Assembly: GCF_036884655.1 (NCBI RefSeq)
Contig: NC_088357.1
Coordinates: 42,106,001-42,170,000 of the forward strand
DNA length: 64,000 nt
Reading direction: 5' to 3'
From: Musa acuminata AAA Group
Taxonomy: Eukaryota; Streptophyta; Magnoliopsida; Zingiberales; Musaceae
Shown here: in pieces, positions 9,933-22,453 of the stretch
How positions within the stretch are numbered: the first letter of the stretch is position 1
Layout of the letters: each line of letters opens with the position of its first letter
Made by a program: the position numbers and the translations under genes
Notes under the pieces: generated by a model
Databases searched by the model: none
The model's input: only the letters and a program-made list of their open reading frames with translations
What the model was told of the DNA's origin: nothing

Positions 9933-12032
9933 ATGATGGAGGCCAACGATAGCAATACTATCGCTGTTCACAATCCAAGAGCCCGGAAGTTGAGATCATT
10001 GGTTTGGAATGATTTCACTAAGGAGCGCAAGGCAGACGGGAGCTACGTCGCCATATGTAACCACTGCAAGAAGCAGCTCACGGCAAGCAGCCGGAGCGGG
10101 ACGACGCATCTGAAGAACCACCTGGTGATCTGCACATCCACCAAGCGGATCAAACGCAAGAAGCTGGTCGTCCGCCGGCTCGTCCTCAAGTCAACCGATG
10201 CCAAGAGCGAGGATGCTGTGAGTTCCGAGCACTCTCATTTTGATCAGGAGTCGAGCCGCCAAGACCTTGCCCGCATGGTCATTCTGCATGGTTACCCATT
10301 CAACATCGTCCACCACGTCGGCTTCAGGACCTTCATTAGGAACCTTCAACCGATGTTTAAATTGGTTTCTGCGGACGTCGTGAAGGCAGATTGCATGAAG
10401 ATATACGAGAATGAGAGGCTCAGGTTGCTTGAAGTGTTAGACAAGCTACATTCTCGAATTAGCCTCACCATCGACATGTGGAGTTCAATCGAGGATGCAA
10501 AGTATGTGTGCTTGACGTGCCACTATGTTGATAATGATTGGCAGCTTCAGAAGAAAATTCTTAACTTTTTTCACGTTGGGTCTTTGGAAATGGGCCAAGA
10601 AATCAGCAAGACCATATTGGAGAAGTTGCTGGAGTGGAATATAGATGGGAAGCTATGTACCATAGTACTAGACAATTGTGGCACCAGTGATTTGGTGGCA
10701 AGTGAGCTTCTTGGATACCTTCGTGTGAAGGGCTTTCTCATCTCAAATGGTGAAATGTTCTATGCTCGTTCTGGTGGACAGTTGCTGAATATTGTCGTCC
10801 AGACAGCTCTTGAATCGGCTTGTGAGATCATCGGTAGAATTCGTGCTTGCGTGCAATATGTAAAATCCTCACATGAAAGACTAGCAAGATTTCAGAAAGA
10901 TGCAGAGCAAATGGGCATTCCACAAAAGCAATTAGTTCTTGATTCTCCAGCTAGTTGGCCCTCAACACACTTAATGCTTAAAACTGCTTGCCAGTATCAA
11001 GAGGCTTTTAAACACTTGGCAGAATGTGACATAGAGAGTATAGACTTTCCTTCACCCAAGGATTGGGATGATGTTAGAGCTATTATTGATTGTCTAGAAG
11101 TGTTTTATGATGCTATGGAGAAATTTTCAGCCACAAGAATCCCAACTGCCAGTCTATATTTTAATGAGATGTGTGGTATTCATTTTCTCTTGAAGACCCG
11201 GTACAAGAGCCCACAACCTTTCATTGCATCAATGGCCAAAGAGATGCTCGAGAAATTCGAACAGTATTGGGAATTCAACAGAATGCTTATGGCAATTGCT
11301 TCTGTTTTAGATCCTCGATATAAGATGAAGTCTGTAGAATACTTCTTCACAAAAGTTTTTGATGACTCATCTGAAGCCAAGACAAGGATCGACAATGTTC
11401 ATGACAGCTTTATAAATCTTTACAATGAATATATAGGCCAGTCAGCTAATTCTTTAAAAAGTCAAGCCTTCTATAGTGGGACTAGTGGTGGCTATAGTAG
11501 TGCTGAATTTGGAAATGATGGAGAATGTAAAACATCTCACATTACATTGTCTGATACACAACGTGGATTAGATCAATATCTTAAAGAGACATCATCAGGT
11601 CATCCAGCAAGATCTGATCTGGATATGTACTTGGAGGAAGCTGTTCATCCCTCAAACAGTCCTGATGACAATTTTGATATCTTAGCTTGGTGGAAATATA
11701 ATGCTGCTAAATATCCTGCTCTTTCTATGATGGCCCGTGATATTTTGGGGATTCCTATTTCAGTTGATCTAGTAGATAGTGATGCGAGAACATTAAATCA
11801 GTATCTGAGTTCAACAGATCCAGTAACTATAGAATGCTTGATATGTGCACAAGATTGGATAGGAAATGAAACAGAGGGTAAGGCACAATTTACAGTTGTT
11901 CTTTTCTCTGCTGATTAATAATTTCTTATAACTTCTGAATTGATTGTGCTAGTGTCACCGGTGGATGCCCTTGCACTTGTTTCTTTGGAGGGCAATGGTG
12001 ATGAGGTCATGGTACCTGCTGGTGGTGACTAG
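9933..12032 (+). CDS. BED zinc-finger, hAT-transposase-derived protein (RICESLEEPER/DAYSLEEPER-like)
   Basis: Exons 9933-11877 and 11953-12032 join across a 75-bp GT-AG intron to give 674 aa. Without the splice the frame would run into a poor tail ending at 11918. The N-terminal BED finger has C42, C45, H59 and H63 within VWNDF...CNHCKK...TTHLKNH. The middle contains the hAT core landmarks SLTIDMWSS and GGQLLNIVVQTAL. The C-terminal dimerisation region has FDILAWWKYNAAKYPALS, MARDILGIPIS and LICAQDWIG. This is the arrangement of domesticated hAT proteins, which act in the nucleus as DNA-binding regulators rather than transposases. Support for domestication: a long intact frame, a spliced tail, a 5' leader with a likely intron, and no flanking TIRs that I can see. 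A recent active transposase is less likely but not excluded without a check for terminal repeats. Confidence 0.85.
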
Positions 12033-13629
12033 TTCTTCCAATGTGTAGTAGGTAAATGCATGCCACAAAATTTTAGTTTTTGGATCTCCTTTGTTGCTTT
12101 TGCTTTTTTTTAAGCTTCTGTGTAGTATCCCATTAGCTTGCTTATTCTGCTTTAAGTTTTCAGTTTGTTCTTTATTTCCTTTTTTCATGAATAATTGTCC
12201 ATCTCATGCTGCTTCTCTTTGAACAACTGGATACAAGTTGGATCAATTGATATGTATGATCACAGAGCTAGTAAATTGATATCATAGAAAAATGTTTTCG
12301 AGCAAAAGTGATCATAATGCTTTTTTTTTTACATCAACTAGTTGAATTCAAATCATATTAAACATGGCTGATTTTCTGTAGTATCAAAACATATCGTGTT
12401 TTGCATCTTTGTATGCTTAGCAAGAAGGTGCTAACCACAGACAGATTCTATTTGTTTCATCATTATGTATGAGATAGAGATTGCCTTTATTGAATGTAAA
12501 AAAGAGTTCTTAGTAACTCAAGAATTATTAAAAGCTGCCAGTCCAGCTACCAACCTGTCCACAACTTTCTTTTATTACCCAGGCGTTTTCTTGTTCGTTT
12601 TCGTTTCGAGTCCAATTGTTCAGTTCCTGCAAGAGCTGCTTTAATACTTGTTGATTGTTTGATTGGGGTTGCTCTGATCTTGTTAGTCGAAACTTTTAGA
12701 TACCCTTTAATCGTGTTATGATATTCTGTGATTGAAACCTTAAAGTTGGTGTGATGTTAGCTGATTCAACAGAAACCAAAGAAATTATGTCCAGTTCTGA
12801 CTTGTTTGGCCAAAATCAATGCATTTTGGTTTGTGTAGATTGGAAATTGGTTCCCTTACACATGCCAGCAGTTTCAAGTTCCAAAAACACCAAGTACATT
12901 GTATTTATATACAAATTAAGGACAATTTGATTCATACAACTGAAATAAGTGATCCAGTAAAGTAACTAAACAAGCTGGTTGTATATAGGACATCCAAAAG
13001 TTTATTTTTTCTTTAGATTCATGATATGCTTTCATTAGAGCAAATGTTACTTGAAAATGCAATTTCTTCCTTGTTTAAATTATTCTATTGTGTTGCAAGT
13101 TGTGATACAATCCTTATGCCCCAAAAGATATTTCACTTTTGGTTGCTGTCATGATTTCTTGCCTTCGCTATTAACTTGTAACAGAACTGAAAATAACCTA
13201 GTTGTGTGAAAGTAACCTATATGTGTTACGTCTAGTAGCATATATTGGAAATGAACATCATAGTTTCTTGGACCAAGTTCTTTTTTTCAAATCACTAAAT
13301 ATATTATCATCTTGCAGTATCTTGGAATATTGCATTTAGCTTCAAAACTATTAAATTCCAATTTTTATGATTTATTAACAATTTTATTTTATTTAAGCTC
13401 TGAAATGCTTGTAACTCGGAGAGCTCATTCAAAAACTTGGTATTTATTATGATTTATGAGATCTAACTTTAGTTTCAACACTATTAAATTTCATTATCAA
13501 ATTTATTTTGAGATCTTCTAAGGCATTTTACATGGAGAAATCATTCAAAAACATGGAACTATTTTAACAGATGATATGGCATGATTGGTTGATGTGAAAA
13601 TAGAATAGTCAAGTCCTATCATCCAAAGC
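12033..13629. other. 3' flank and intergenic DNA
   Basis: Probable 3' UTR directly after 12032, then AT-rich DNA without a supported gene. Confidence 0.5.
13338..13556. repeat. diverged direct repeat, offset about 128 bp
   Basis: 'ttagcttcaaaactattaaatt' near 13337 and 'ttagtttcaacactattaaatt' near 13468 each lead into 'ctcattcaaaaacttgg' / 'atcattcaaaaacatgg'. The same order in both marks an old tandem duplication. Confidence 0.5.
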
Positions 13630-13982
13630 AAGGTTTGCAATATTGCCTGGTACAGTTTGGTATGGGTGGTATTTACCAGTTCAACAGGTTACTGGTACAT
13701 GTTGCTTGTAAACCATGCAGTATGCCCTATTTAGGATATATACAAAGCAGTGTAGGGCTTGTATTGCCTGATATGCCTGGGTACTGGATTGGTACTTACT
13801 GGTACAAGGTGGCACAAGCTCTATACTAACCAGTTTCTTTTTTTGTTTTTCCAGCCGTTTTTAGGTTTTTTTCGAAACTCGATATGTACTGATGTACCGA
13901 CACTCGGTATGCCGATAGGGGCTGGTATGGTACCGGTTTGAGTCCTGACCATACAGTATTAGTACACAAAATTGCAAATCTT
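13630..13982. mobile_element. MITE-like element with GGTACC-rich interior
   Basis: The left end AAGGTTTGCAATATTG (13630-13645) is the inverted match of the right end, which reads AAGATTTGCAATTTTG on the other strand (13967-13982), with two mismatches in 16. The interior is unusually rich in GGTAC/GGTACC/ACCGGT words, such as 'tggtatggtaccggtttgag'. No coding frame is visible. No clean target duplication is visible, so the superfamily is not assigned. Confidence 0.5.
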
Positions 13983-14957
13983 GGTCTAAAGTACTATTTA
14001 AACCAATGATTGAAGGTCTGGCTAGCATAGGGCTTATGTGGTCAAGATGTACTATGTTGGTGCTTTCTATTGTTTGCTATGGCCAGGTCACTTTTTACCT
14101 ACTTCAACTGACATGTCGACAACAGTGCATCAAATACTTGAAACCTCAATACATAAGTAGACCTATTTGTTTGTTTTTTAGGGCCTCAATCGAGGCACAG
14201 AAGAGCCATTTTGATCTGCATTGTCAAATAGCAAGATCCTGATAACATTGGGCAAATATTTTAGGAACATGTTCAATTTGAGTTTTGATGTATTAAGACC
14301 ATATTTGATAACACACATCAATTAAGTGCTCATAATGAACTTTTTTGCAATTGTTCAAGGAAGGTATCATCTTTAGTCCAGTTCAAGCATTGTGCTGGCA
14401 TCAGTTGAAGACTGAGTCCAGGATATATCTAAAGCTATTTTAAAGAATGTTTGCTTGAATTTAATTGAGCTTATCCTTGTCCACCGCATGGCTGTATTTT
14501 TTTTAATCTTATGCAGTAAGTTTTTGATCTGTTTTCCTCATGATTTTCCAGCATAGTGTCTGAACTTGTTGCAAAGAATAAGCTTTGTGCTAGAGGTACA
14601 AATAGGCTTCATATAAGTTCAATAACAAGGTAAAGTTTATTCTGTTCTAGTGGCATCAGCAAAGATGTCTGGTATGCCTGTAGTAGAAAACAATGCAATA
14701 GGGGAAGAAGAAATAAGTAGGACGAGAGAAAAGGACTAACAGAAGAAAAGGAAGAAAATAATAGTTATTATTTACTTTTTTGTCTTTTCTTTGTGATGAA
14801 TTTGTATTGATGATGCTTTTATAAACTAATGCTGTCAATACAATTTACATGAAATGAAATTGGATGAAGGTTTAATAGTTAGGCTAAAATCTAAAAAAGG
14901 TTCCAAAAATTCCTAGGTTATAGAATCATGACATTGGAGGGTAAATCAAGTTGATTG
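13983..14957. other. intergenic, nothing recognised
   Basis: No supported gene or repeat. The 14006-14242 reading frame has no protein-like features. Confidence 0.5.
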
Positions 14958-15042
14958 TTATATATATATGTATATATATATGTATATGTATATATGTATA
15001 TGTATATATGTATATGTATATATACATGTATGTATGTATATG

Positions 15043-15073
<31 letters not shown>

Positions 15074-15113
15074 ATATATACATATATGCATATATAGATA
15101 CACACATATATAT
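14958..15113. repeat. TA/TG microsatellite
   Basis: About 155 bp of alternating purine-pyrimidine DNA made of TATATG, TATG and TATA units. It directly precedes the retroelement cluster. Confidence 0.9.
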
Positions 15114-15434
15114 TGAATTATTGATTATTCTTTTTCCTATTTAGGAGCATAGGAAACTGTTGGTGAACCTCTACATCGTGGCCGAGGAGTCAGCACGGCT
15201 CGGTCCGATCCTGGATGTGCAAGGTCGTCGACCCGGAGACTCAGACAACGAAAGTGCGCGTCGAGTCGGGTTGAGCTGTGAGTCTTGTTGCCTGCTTTTT
15301 CGTTGCCAACCCCTGCACACAGGTCGTGGTCAGGAGGGGAATTTCTCGACTCGACCCTTCCGAAGCTTAAGTTAGCGTTGAGTGGAATAAAAGAGTTAAA
15401 TGTGCCAAAAATCCTCCTCCGGCGCTGGCCAAGT

Positions 15435-15881
15435 TGTCACGGACTTAGCTGGTTTTGCTTAAGTCGTGTGGCACCTTTGCGTGTCCGTCCGCAAAGGTCA
15501 GCCTTCCCGAAGCCTCCCATGGTCCCTTAGGACCTACAAAAGAGAAAACGGGTTAGAGAAAACGCCTCACTCGGGATCCACAAGTAAACATTTCCGAAAA
15601 CACTTCATAGACAATGCAAATTACAAACAGACTTTACAAGCTCTGAACGATTGCACAACAAAGGGTTAAAATGGTCCATTACAAACCAAATATCTCTCAC
15701 AAGTGTTCACATGACACAACATTGATTTACAAGCCTAAGAAGGCCACCAAATCCAACTAAAATGGGATTGTTAAGCCTTCGTTCGTTCCTCTACATGTTG
15801 TGCAAAGCATGAACAAACATAAAGACACGGACATACACAAGTATTACATCAAACATTCTGTTTAAAACTTTGTCCGTGACA
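15435..15881 (-). repeat. 3' LTR of LARD copy 1
   Basis: 447 bp with 10-bp inverted ends TGTCACGGAC ... GTCCGTGACA. The polypurine tract lies immediately to its right (upstream in element orientation). Confidence 0.9.
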
Positions 15882-18800
15882 TTCTCCCCCACTTATTCCT
15901 TCGACGTCCTCGTCGAAGCCTTTGTCGACACTGCAACTCCTCACCTTTACTGAGTCTTCAATCTTCTGCTCCAGCTGCAATGCGCCTCTTGGCTCCCAGT
16001 TGCTCTCCACTACTGTTTTTGAGTAGTCAAACCTTTGATCCACCATGCTGCTTCAACTCGCCAATGACTCTTGACTCTAGTGTGGGGTTGGCTGAGTTGT
16101 GTTGATCCCTGTTGGTTCCTGCGGATCCTCCAGATGAAGGAAAAGACTATCCTTACTATGCGCTAGTCTCTCAAATGTCTCATGCTGCTTGAACTGAGTG
16201 AATGCTCGTTGGAGTTTTAACGAGCATTACCTCGTAAACTTCTAAAGTTTTCTGTCCTTCCTCCACAAAATTTACCCACCGACTCTTCTTTCACTTAGTT
16301 GTCACTTCCAAGTAGATTCGCATCACTTCTGCTTTCGATTGGCATTCTGTTGGGAAATGATGCGGATAATCTACTCTCAGTAGCACTGATCACCATTGGT
16401 GAGGATTTGACAACTATTGTCTTCTAATATCTTCGAAGGGTCTTTGAACCTGTGCAGCGCTCCTCTACTGGATAGATAAGAGAATTGGGATACTCGGTTT
16501 CGCCCATTCTCTTAAGAGTTGAGAAGGCAATGGTTACTTGACTTCACCTGCCTCCTCAAGGGTTGTACTCCATGCATCGAGCTAGTTACTAACCTTCGCC
16601 TACTCTTTGCTCATACTTCTGAAGCACTCGAAGTGTTTGCACTCCTTGCATTGAGTTAGCTACTGTGATTCACCTTCTCAATGCCATCGAACGCTTTGGA
16701 ATGCAAGAAGTTTTCACCCCAACTTAGAGTAATTCTCTAATAGATTTGGTCGCCTCTGGGATTGTACCGTCTTCTCCATCAACCCTGCGGCCTACTCCAC
16801 TGAGTAGCAAAGGTACAGTACCGCGTACTGCCTGCTTCGTTCCTTGGTCGTGCACTCTTGCACGACCCGAAGTCCTTCACTTTTGGCTATCTTGATGAGA
16901 AGCTCGTTGACACCGGTCTTACGAAGTTCCTTGGCCTTTGCCCTTCAGCCTTTTCTCGGTACTTAGAGTTTGCCTCTGCATGCTCCACCTCCTCAGCCCC
17001 TTTCACGACCAAACACACTCCCTTCATGAGAGCAACGGATCAATGACTTTCACGGAAGTCCCGCCTCTGCGGTACCATGGCATTGCCATGCCCATGGACC
17101 TACTATCCGTCGCCTCGCATCTGCATCCCTTTTCTTCACGATCAGTAGATATGTCTCTGTGGCACTCCTCCGAGTCCACCTCCATTCTAATTGATGCTTG
17201 TTTTTGGGTAGCTAAGTCCCTCTGGATTCGTCGTTGCTTCCTCGCCCCTTTCGACCCCCTGCTTCAACACCTCTGTGTTCTCCAAACAACTCTCTTTGGT
17301 CGATGGAAAGATAGACTGCAACTCCTATGCATGGCCTCTGCCATCACGTTGTAGGGTTTGCACCGATTCTGTTCTCCTTAGCTTCCTTAGTAGCAACGTT
17401 CACTTACCCGACTTTGTCCTCTGACATGCCGAGCTCCCTTAAGCGAATATGGGCTCTGGAGTAGTCCAACTCTCCAGCTGCTTCAATCATACCTCTGCAT
17501 GATCAAGTCCCTCCCATGGGACTCACTAGTACTTGTATTCAAACTTTTCCCTTGGTGGAACACAACCCTCATATGCTGATAACCAAGGCTTTCATCTGAT
17601 GCAAGATTCGATGCACGTACGAAAGACCCGCCTCTGCGGTACCATGGCCTTCAATCCTTGAATCTATAATCCTTCTTGCCGTCGTGTTGTTCACCGAAGT
17701 AGAGCTTCCAGTAGCTCCTGATCATACCTCCGTATGATATAGTCCCTCACGGGACTAGTCATATGTATCGCATTGCCACGAACTGTTCCACCACGATCCG
17801 CTACACCATGTCGCCTCCTAGTGACATCTCCATTGCATTCTGATCCTAGTGGGATGAACTCGAATTGTGATCCCTCCATGTGTGGCCTCTGCCAATACAT
17901 CGCAGGGTCTCTTCCACCTTCGATTTTGTTCGCTCCTTTGGCAATCGACCTTCATCCACCCGCTCTTGGGTCACACCTAGATGAAGCACTGCTCTAGGAC
18001 AGTCCGTCGCCTAGTAGCTCCCGAAGTCCACCGACTTCGCTGAAAATAGTGCATCATTGTCTGGATCCTGGGCCTCTGCCCCTACTAGCACAATCTCCGT
18101 TGCGCACCGCTTCCTTCATGGCAACTTGAATGACAACACTGTGGCATATTCTTCAAGACTACATGCCTCCGCGTCCTCTTGCCTCGTGCCAAGGCCTTCT
18201 GAACCCAACTTCACCTCCACAAGTTGAGTCACTTTAGTTCTTCCATCAAATACTTCTCCGAGATAAGGTGCATGTGCCCATAAGCTCCCTTTGTCTTTGG
18301 CACCATGCAAGATGAGTCCGCTCCATCAGAATGAAGGACCCATGGAACAATATGATCCTGCTCTTGCCTCTGCAAGAGTTCATGTCCTTGACCTCTGTCC
18401 AAGGAAAGCTCTGTGCCTCCACTCCATGTTCCATCTTCTATGTCGGCTCCCTTCATACGGCTTGGGTACTTTGCCAAGTTACACCCAAGTTGCTCCGCTC
18501 CTCGTTTTCGTATTGAGTTGATGGTGGCCCTCGTGCCCACCATTCCCCGGGTCAGCCCTCCCTAAGTCTGATCTCCATATCGACTCCAAGTGTGCCTTCA
18601 TTTGTGTTGCATTGGGTCGCTCCCCCACTTGATCTCGCAATGCATCCACCAATGCATTCTCTCAAGCAAGATCATGCGACTACTCCTCGTCGCTCGCTTG
18701 GTCCATTGAGCTTCGTGGAGTTGTTGTTTTTGAGGTACTCCTCCTCAACATGTGCGGTCTATGCACATGATTCTCCCTTTAGAGAGCCGGGATTTATCCC

Positions 18801-19556
18801 TCCTGGATATCTATCCCGTTGGAGCAACATCTCTCTTCGTTTCGGAGACCACCATCCCCTTGGACTACTCCGATTTGCTGAACAAACTGCGCATTGTTCT
18901 GCCTCCTGCAAACGCACTTGCTAGATTGCGACTCCACGTCAATACAGCCCCCACTGCACCACTCAAGGCCTAGCAACATGTTGAACTCGCTGCACACGTC
19001 AGCCTCCTACGGACGTATCCTTTACATGCCGAAGAGAAAGTTTCAATGCTCCATAGCGTCGAGTTTTGGTTGCCTTGGGATGGCCACGAACATTCCATCG
19101 TCCGCATACAAGCCTATGCATGAGTATCGAATTCTTCGAGTTAGCAATTCCCCTCACCTCTGTGAGGTTTGCACAACTCTTTCGGTCGCTGAGCAACTCA
19201 TTCCACCTTGTATGGTCTCATCCTTTACCAAGCGCCTCGCTTGCCTTGAGCACCATCAAGTATAGTTGTCAACGTTGACTCGTAGCTCAAACTCAGCCAT
19301 CCCAACCTTTATGCGCTTCGCATTCTTCCAAGCTTGCTTGTTCTCGTAGTGCCTCTTACGCGAAGTGTTGGCCATTCCTCTGAATGCTAATCTTTGATGC
19401 CCGCTCCTCCGAGTGACTCCTTTTCCCTACATCTCCATGCCCGTTTTCCCCCAAACGGTCACGCGTGTGCTGACTGCCCTCAACGCAGCCCCGCTAGGTC
19501 CCCCACGTTTGCATGCCAAGTGTTTCTATGAGTGTTTGTCCTACTCTGATTCCATC

Positions 19557-20003
19557 TGTCACGGACTTAGCTGGTTTTGCCTAAGTTGTGCGGCACCCTT
19601 GCGTGTCCGTCCGCAAAGGTCAGCCTCCCCGAAGCCTCCCATGGTCCCTTAGGACCTACAAAAGAGAAAATGGGTTAGAGAAAACGCCTCACTCGGGATC
19701 CACAAGCAAACATTTCCGAAAACACTTCATAGACAATGCAAATTACAAACAGACTTTATAAGCTCTGAACGGTTGCACAACAAACGGTCAAAATGGTCCA
19801 CTACAGACCGAATATCTCTCACAAGTGTCCACATGACATAACATTTATTTACAAGCCTAAGAAGGCCACCAAACCCAACTAAAATGGGGTTGTTAAGCCT
19901 TCGACCGTTCCTCTACATGCTGTGCAAAGCATGAACAAACATAAAGACACAGACATACATAAGTATTACATCAAACATCCTGTTTAGAACTTTATCCGTG
20001 ACA
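19557..20003 (-). repeat. 5' LTR of LARD copy 1
   Basis: 447 bp and colinear with 15435-15881. The primer-binding site lies just to its left. The right end reads 'atccgtgaca', one change from the perfect inverted end. Confidence 0.9.
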
Positions 20004-20339
20004 AAGTGGTGGGTTTTTATACCTGCACATGAGGGTCGGTTGTACCTAGTTCGTTAATGACCGTTGACCCCTTAAGCGGCCAGCCCATATCTTCCGTGCG
20101 GACGCCGGTCGACCTACACAGATCGGCACCAAGCGGCGCCGTCCGAGCTTTCCAGGGCAGCTTCGTACCCAATGGCGTCGTTCTGAACTTTCCGGGAGCA
20201 ACTCCGTAACATGCGGCATACCTAGTGCAACCTTGAACAGCGAGTCTTGCTGTTTAAGGAACTGCTGTCATCGTAAAGTGTTAGAAGCGACTGGCGAGTT
20301 ATCTTGCCTTCGACAAGTATTTTGACATAGTTGTATCTC

Positions 20340-21141
20340 GAGCCTCATAGTCCTCGTTGATGTGACCGACCACCAACTGCGAGTCAGTGAAAACCTTGAT
20401 GCTTCTTACCTGGAGCTCCAGGGTTACTTTAAGCCTGGACAGGAGTGTTTCGTACTCAGCTTCGTTGTTAGTGGCTTTGAATCTGAAGCGAAGTGCGTGT
20501 CTGTACTATTGGCCATCGGGTCCCTTTAGAACGAGTCCGACTCCTCTTTCGGCATTTGCCAAGCCATCCACATGCAGAGTCCATCGTTGCACGGTGTGTA
20601 CGCCGTTATTGTCTTCGGGAGGGATTAACTCCGAGACGAAGTCGGTGATGGCTTAAGCTTTGATGGTCGTCCTCGGGATGTATTGTATGTCGAATTCTCC
20701 GAGCTCTACCGACCATTTGAGCATCCGCCCTGATATGTCAAATTTGGATAGAATCTGCCTTAACGGTTGGTCGGTCACTACTTGGATCGAGTGGGCTTGG
20801 AAATACGGGCGCAGCTTTCGGGCCTTCTGTACAAGCTCTAAGGCTAACTTCTCGATCGGTTGATATCGTGCCTCGGGTCCGTTCAGGATGTGGCTCGTGT
20901 AATAGATTGGTTGTTGTGCCCCGAAATCCTCCCCCGCTAGGACAGAGCTGACTGTGTGTTTGGATGCCGCGAGGTAGAGGCTAAGCGGCTCACCCGAAGC
21001 AACCGAGGCGAACCTAGGTAGTTGGGCGAGATATTCCTTGAGCTGGGCAAAGGCCTCTTCACATCCCGAGGTCCACCTAAAGTCCTTTGGGCTCTTCAGA
21101 GCTCGGAAAAAGGGCAGGCATTTGTCCCCTGATTGGGACAA
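20340..21141 (-). pseudogene. RNase H part of the Tat-type gypsy pol (broken)
   Basis: The 20653-21141 frame has the RT/RNase H linker signature: FFRALKSPKDFRW, then AASKHTVSSVL, QQPIYYTSHIL and VVTDQPLRQIL. It continues after a stop into a second RNase H segment at about 20387-20650 (WTLHVDGLANAE; EYETLLSRLKV). Such a double RNase H arrangement is typical of Tat-lineage gypsy elements. Stops at about 20652 and within the distal part show loss of function. Confidence 0.7.
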
Positions 21142-21188
21142 GAATCGGGTGAGAGCAGTAAGTCTCTCAATCAGGCGCTATACCTTTG

Positions 21189-21806
21189 TTATCGAGCGAG
21201 GGGATTGCATGTTGATGATGGCTTGAACCTTCCGGGGTTGGCGTCTATCCCCCTTTGGTGGATGATAAAGCCGAGGAATTTTCTCGAGCCGACGCCGAAG
21301 GCACACTTGGCAGGGTTGAGGCGCATGCCGAACTTCTTGATTGTCTTAAACGCCTCAGCCAGGTCCGCTAGGTGAGCTCGAGTGAACTTGCTTTTCACGA
21401 TCATGTCATCGACATAAACCTTCATGTTTCTCTCGATCTAGTGAGCGAACATCTTGTTCATCATTCTTTGGTATGTCGCCTCGGCATTCTTTAACCCGAA
21501 TGGCATGACCTTGTAGTAGTAGACTCCTCGGTGTGTGATGAAGGCTATATGTTCCTGGTCCTCAGGGGCCATTTTGATTTGATTATATCCCGAGAAGGTG
21601 TCCATGAACGAAAGAAGCTCATGCCCCGAGGTTGCATCGACCAGTTGGTCGATCCTCGGGGATGGATAACAGTCCTTTGGGCATGCTCGGTTAAGGTCGG
21701 TGTAGTCAACGCACATTCTCCAGCTTCCATTAGGTTTTTTAACGAGGACTATATTGGATAACCAACGGGGGTATTTTGCCTCGGCTATGAATCCCGCCGC
21801 TAGCAA
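21189..21806 (-). pseudogene. reverse transcriptase of the Tat-type gypsy element (broken)
   Basis: Two frames carry successive RT blocks. The first is 21438-21806, with LVKKPNGSWRMCVDYTDLNR, CPKDCYPSPRIDQLVDATSG and MPFGLKNAEATYQRMMN. The second is 21189-21425, with the catalytic YVDD at 21405-21416 and KCAFGVGSRKFLGFIIHQRG. A stop separates them just before the YVDD block. The fold landmarks are clear, but the protein would not be made whole. Confidence 0.8.
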
Positions 21807-22066
21807 ACGCTCTACTTCATCGCTTATCGCCTTTGTCGGTTGGGAGCCAGCTTCCGCGGCTTCTGCTTCACTGGTTGTGCCTGGGGGTCAAATGTTCAGG
21901 TAATGCTGCACCACTCTTCGATCAATCCCGAGCATGTCTTTTGGCGACCAAGCGAAGACGTCGGCATTTTCGGTCAGAAAGTCAATGAGCTGTACTCATT
22001 CTTCCTCTGGGAGTTCTGACTCGATCTTCACGATCTTGTCGGATTGGTTCCTGTCTAGCAGAACCT

Positions 22067-22453
22067 CTAGGGTGTGTTTGGTCGGTTTGGGACGCAGTGA
22101 CGGTTTTGCAACGTCCCGAGGGTCGACGACGGGCTACTCATGCTTCTGTCTCTTCGGCAGTATGATGGTCTCCAGGTAACATTGTCTTGATTCCCTGTGG
22201 GGCACTCCGCACCTCCCCGACCGTGGCTCGTGTTGGGAACTTTATCGCCCGATGGTAGGTGGAGATGACGGCTCTGAACTTGTTGACGGTCGGGCGGCCC
22301 AGGATGGCGTTGTACACCAAGGGGAACTCCACAACAATAAAAGTCATCATGACATTCTTGGATCTCGGCTCTTCCCCTAAGATAACTGGCAGAATGGCGG
22401 TGTCGAGGGGCAAGAGCCGAAATAGTCGAGGGGCAGAGGCACAGTGCTCTTCC
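22067..22453 (-). pseudogene. aspartic-protease region of the Tat-type gypsy element (partial)
   Basis: The minus-strand frame has PVILGEEPRSKNVMMTFIVV and YNAILGRPTVNKFRAVISTY, typical of the segment downstream of the protease active site in Tat-type elements. The N-terminal part with the DTG active site is missing, because the sequence switches to LARD copy 2 at about 22454. Confidence 0.65.

Larger units (their letters stand above)
15435..20003 (-). mobile_element. complete LARD-like LTR element, copy 1
   Basis: Two 447-bp LTRs enclose a 3.7-kb interior with no gag, protease, RT or integrase that I recognise. On the minus strand, the primer-binding site (TGG[A]ATCAGAGT, plus coordinates 19543-19554) lies 2 bp inside the 5' LTR. 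The polypurine tract TAAGTGGGGGAGAA (15882-15895) touches the 3' LTR. AAGT flanks both ends (15431-15434 and 20004-20007) as a 4-bp target duplication, or 5 bp with one change. By hand count the LTRs differ at about 27 of 447 sites, mostly transitions, so the insertion is not recent. Minus-strand open frames near 18229-18543, 18794-18997 and 18999-19196 are shared with copy 2 but match no family I know. Confidence 0.85.

Noticed and set aside
11878..11918. Unspliced end of the BED gene as the true C-terminus
   Set aside because: A good donor and acceptor remove 75 bp and keep an open, sensible frame to TAG at 12032.
15160..19652. Many 60-140 codon plus-strand frames in the LARD copy
   Set aside because: The element is oriented on the minus strand, and these frames show no domain or codon pattern.
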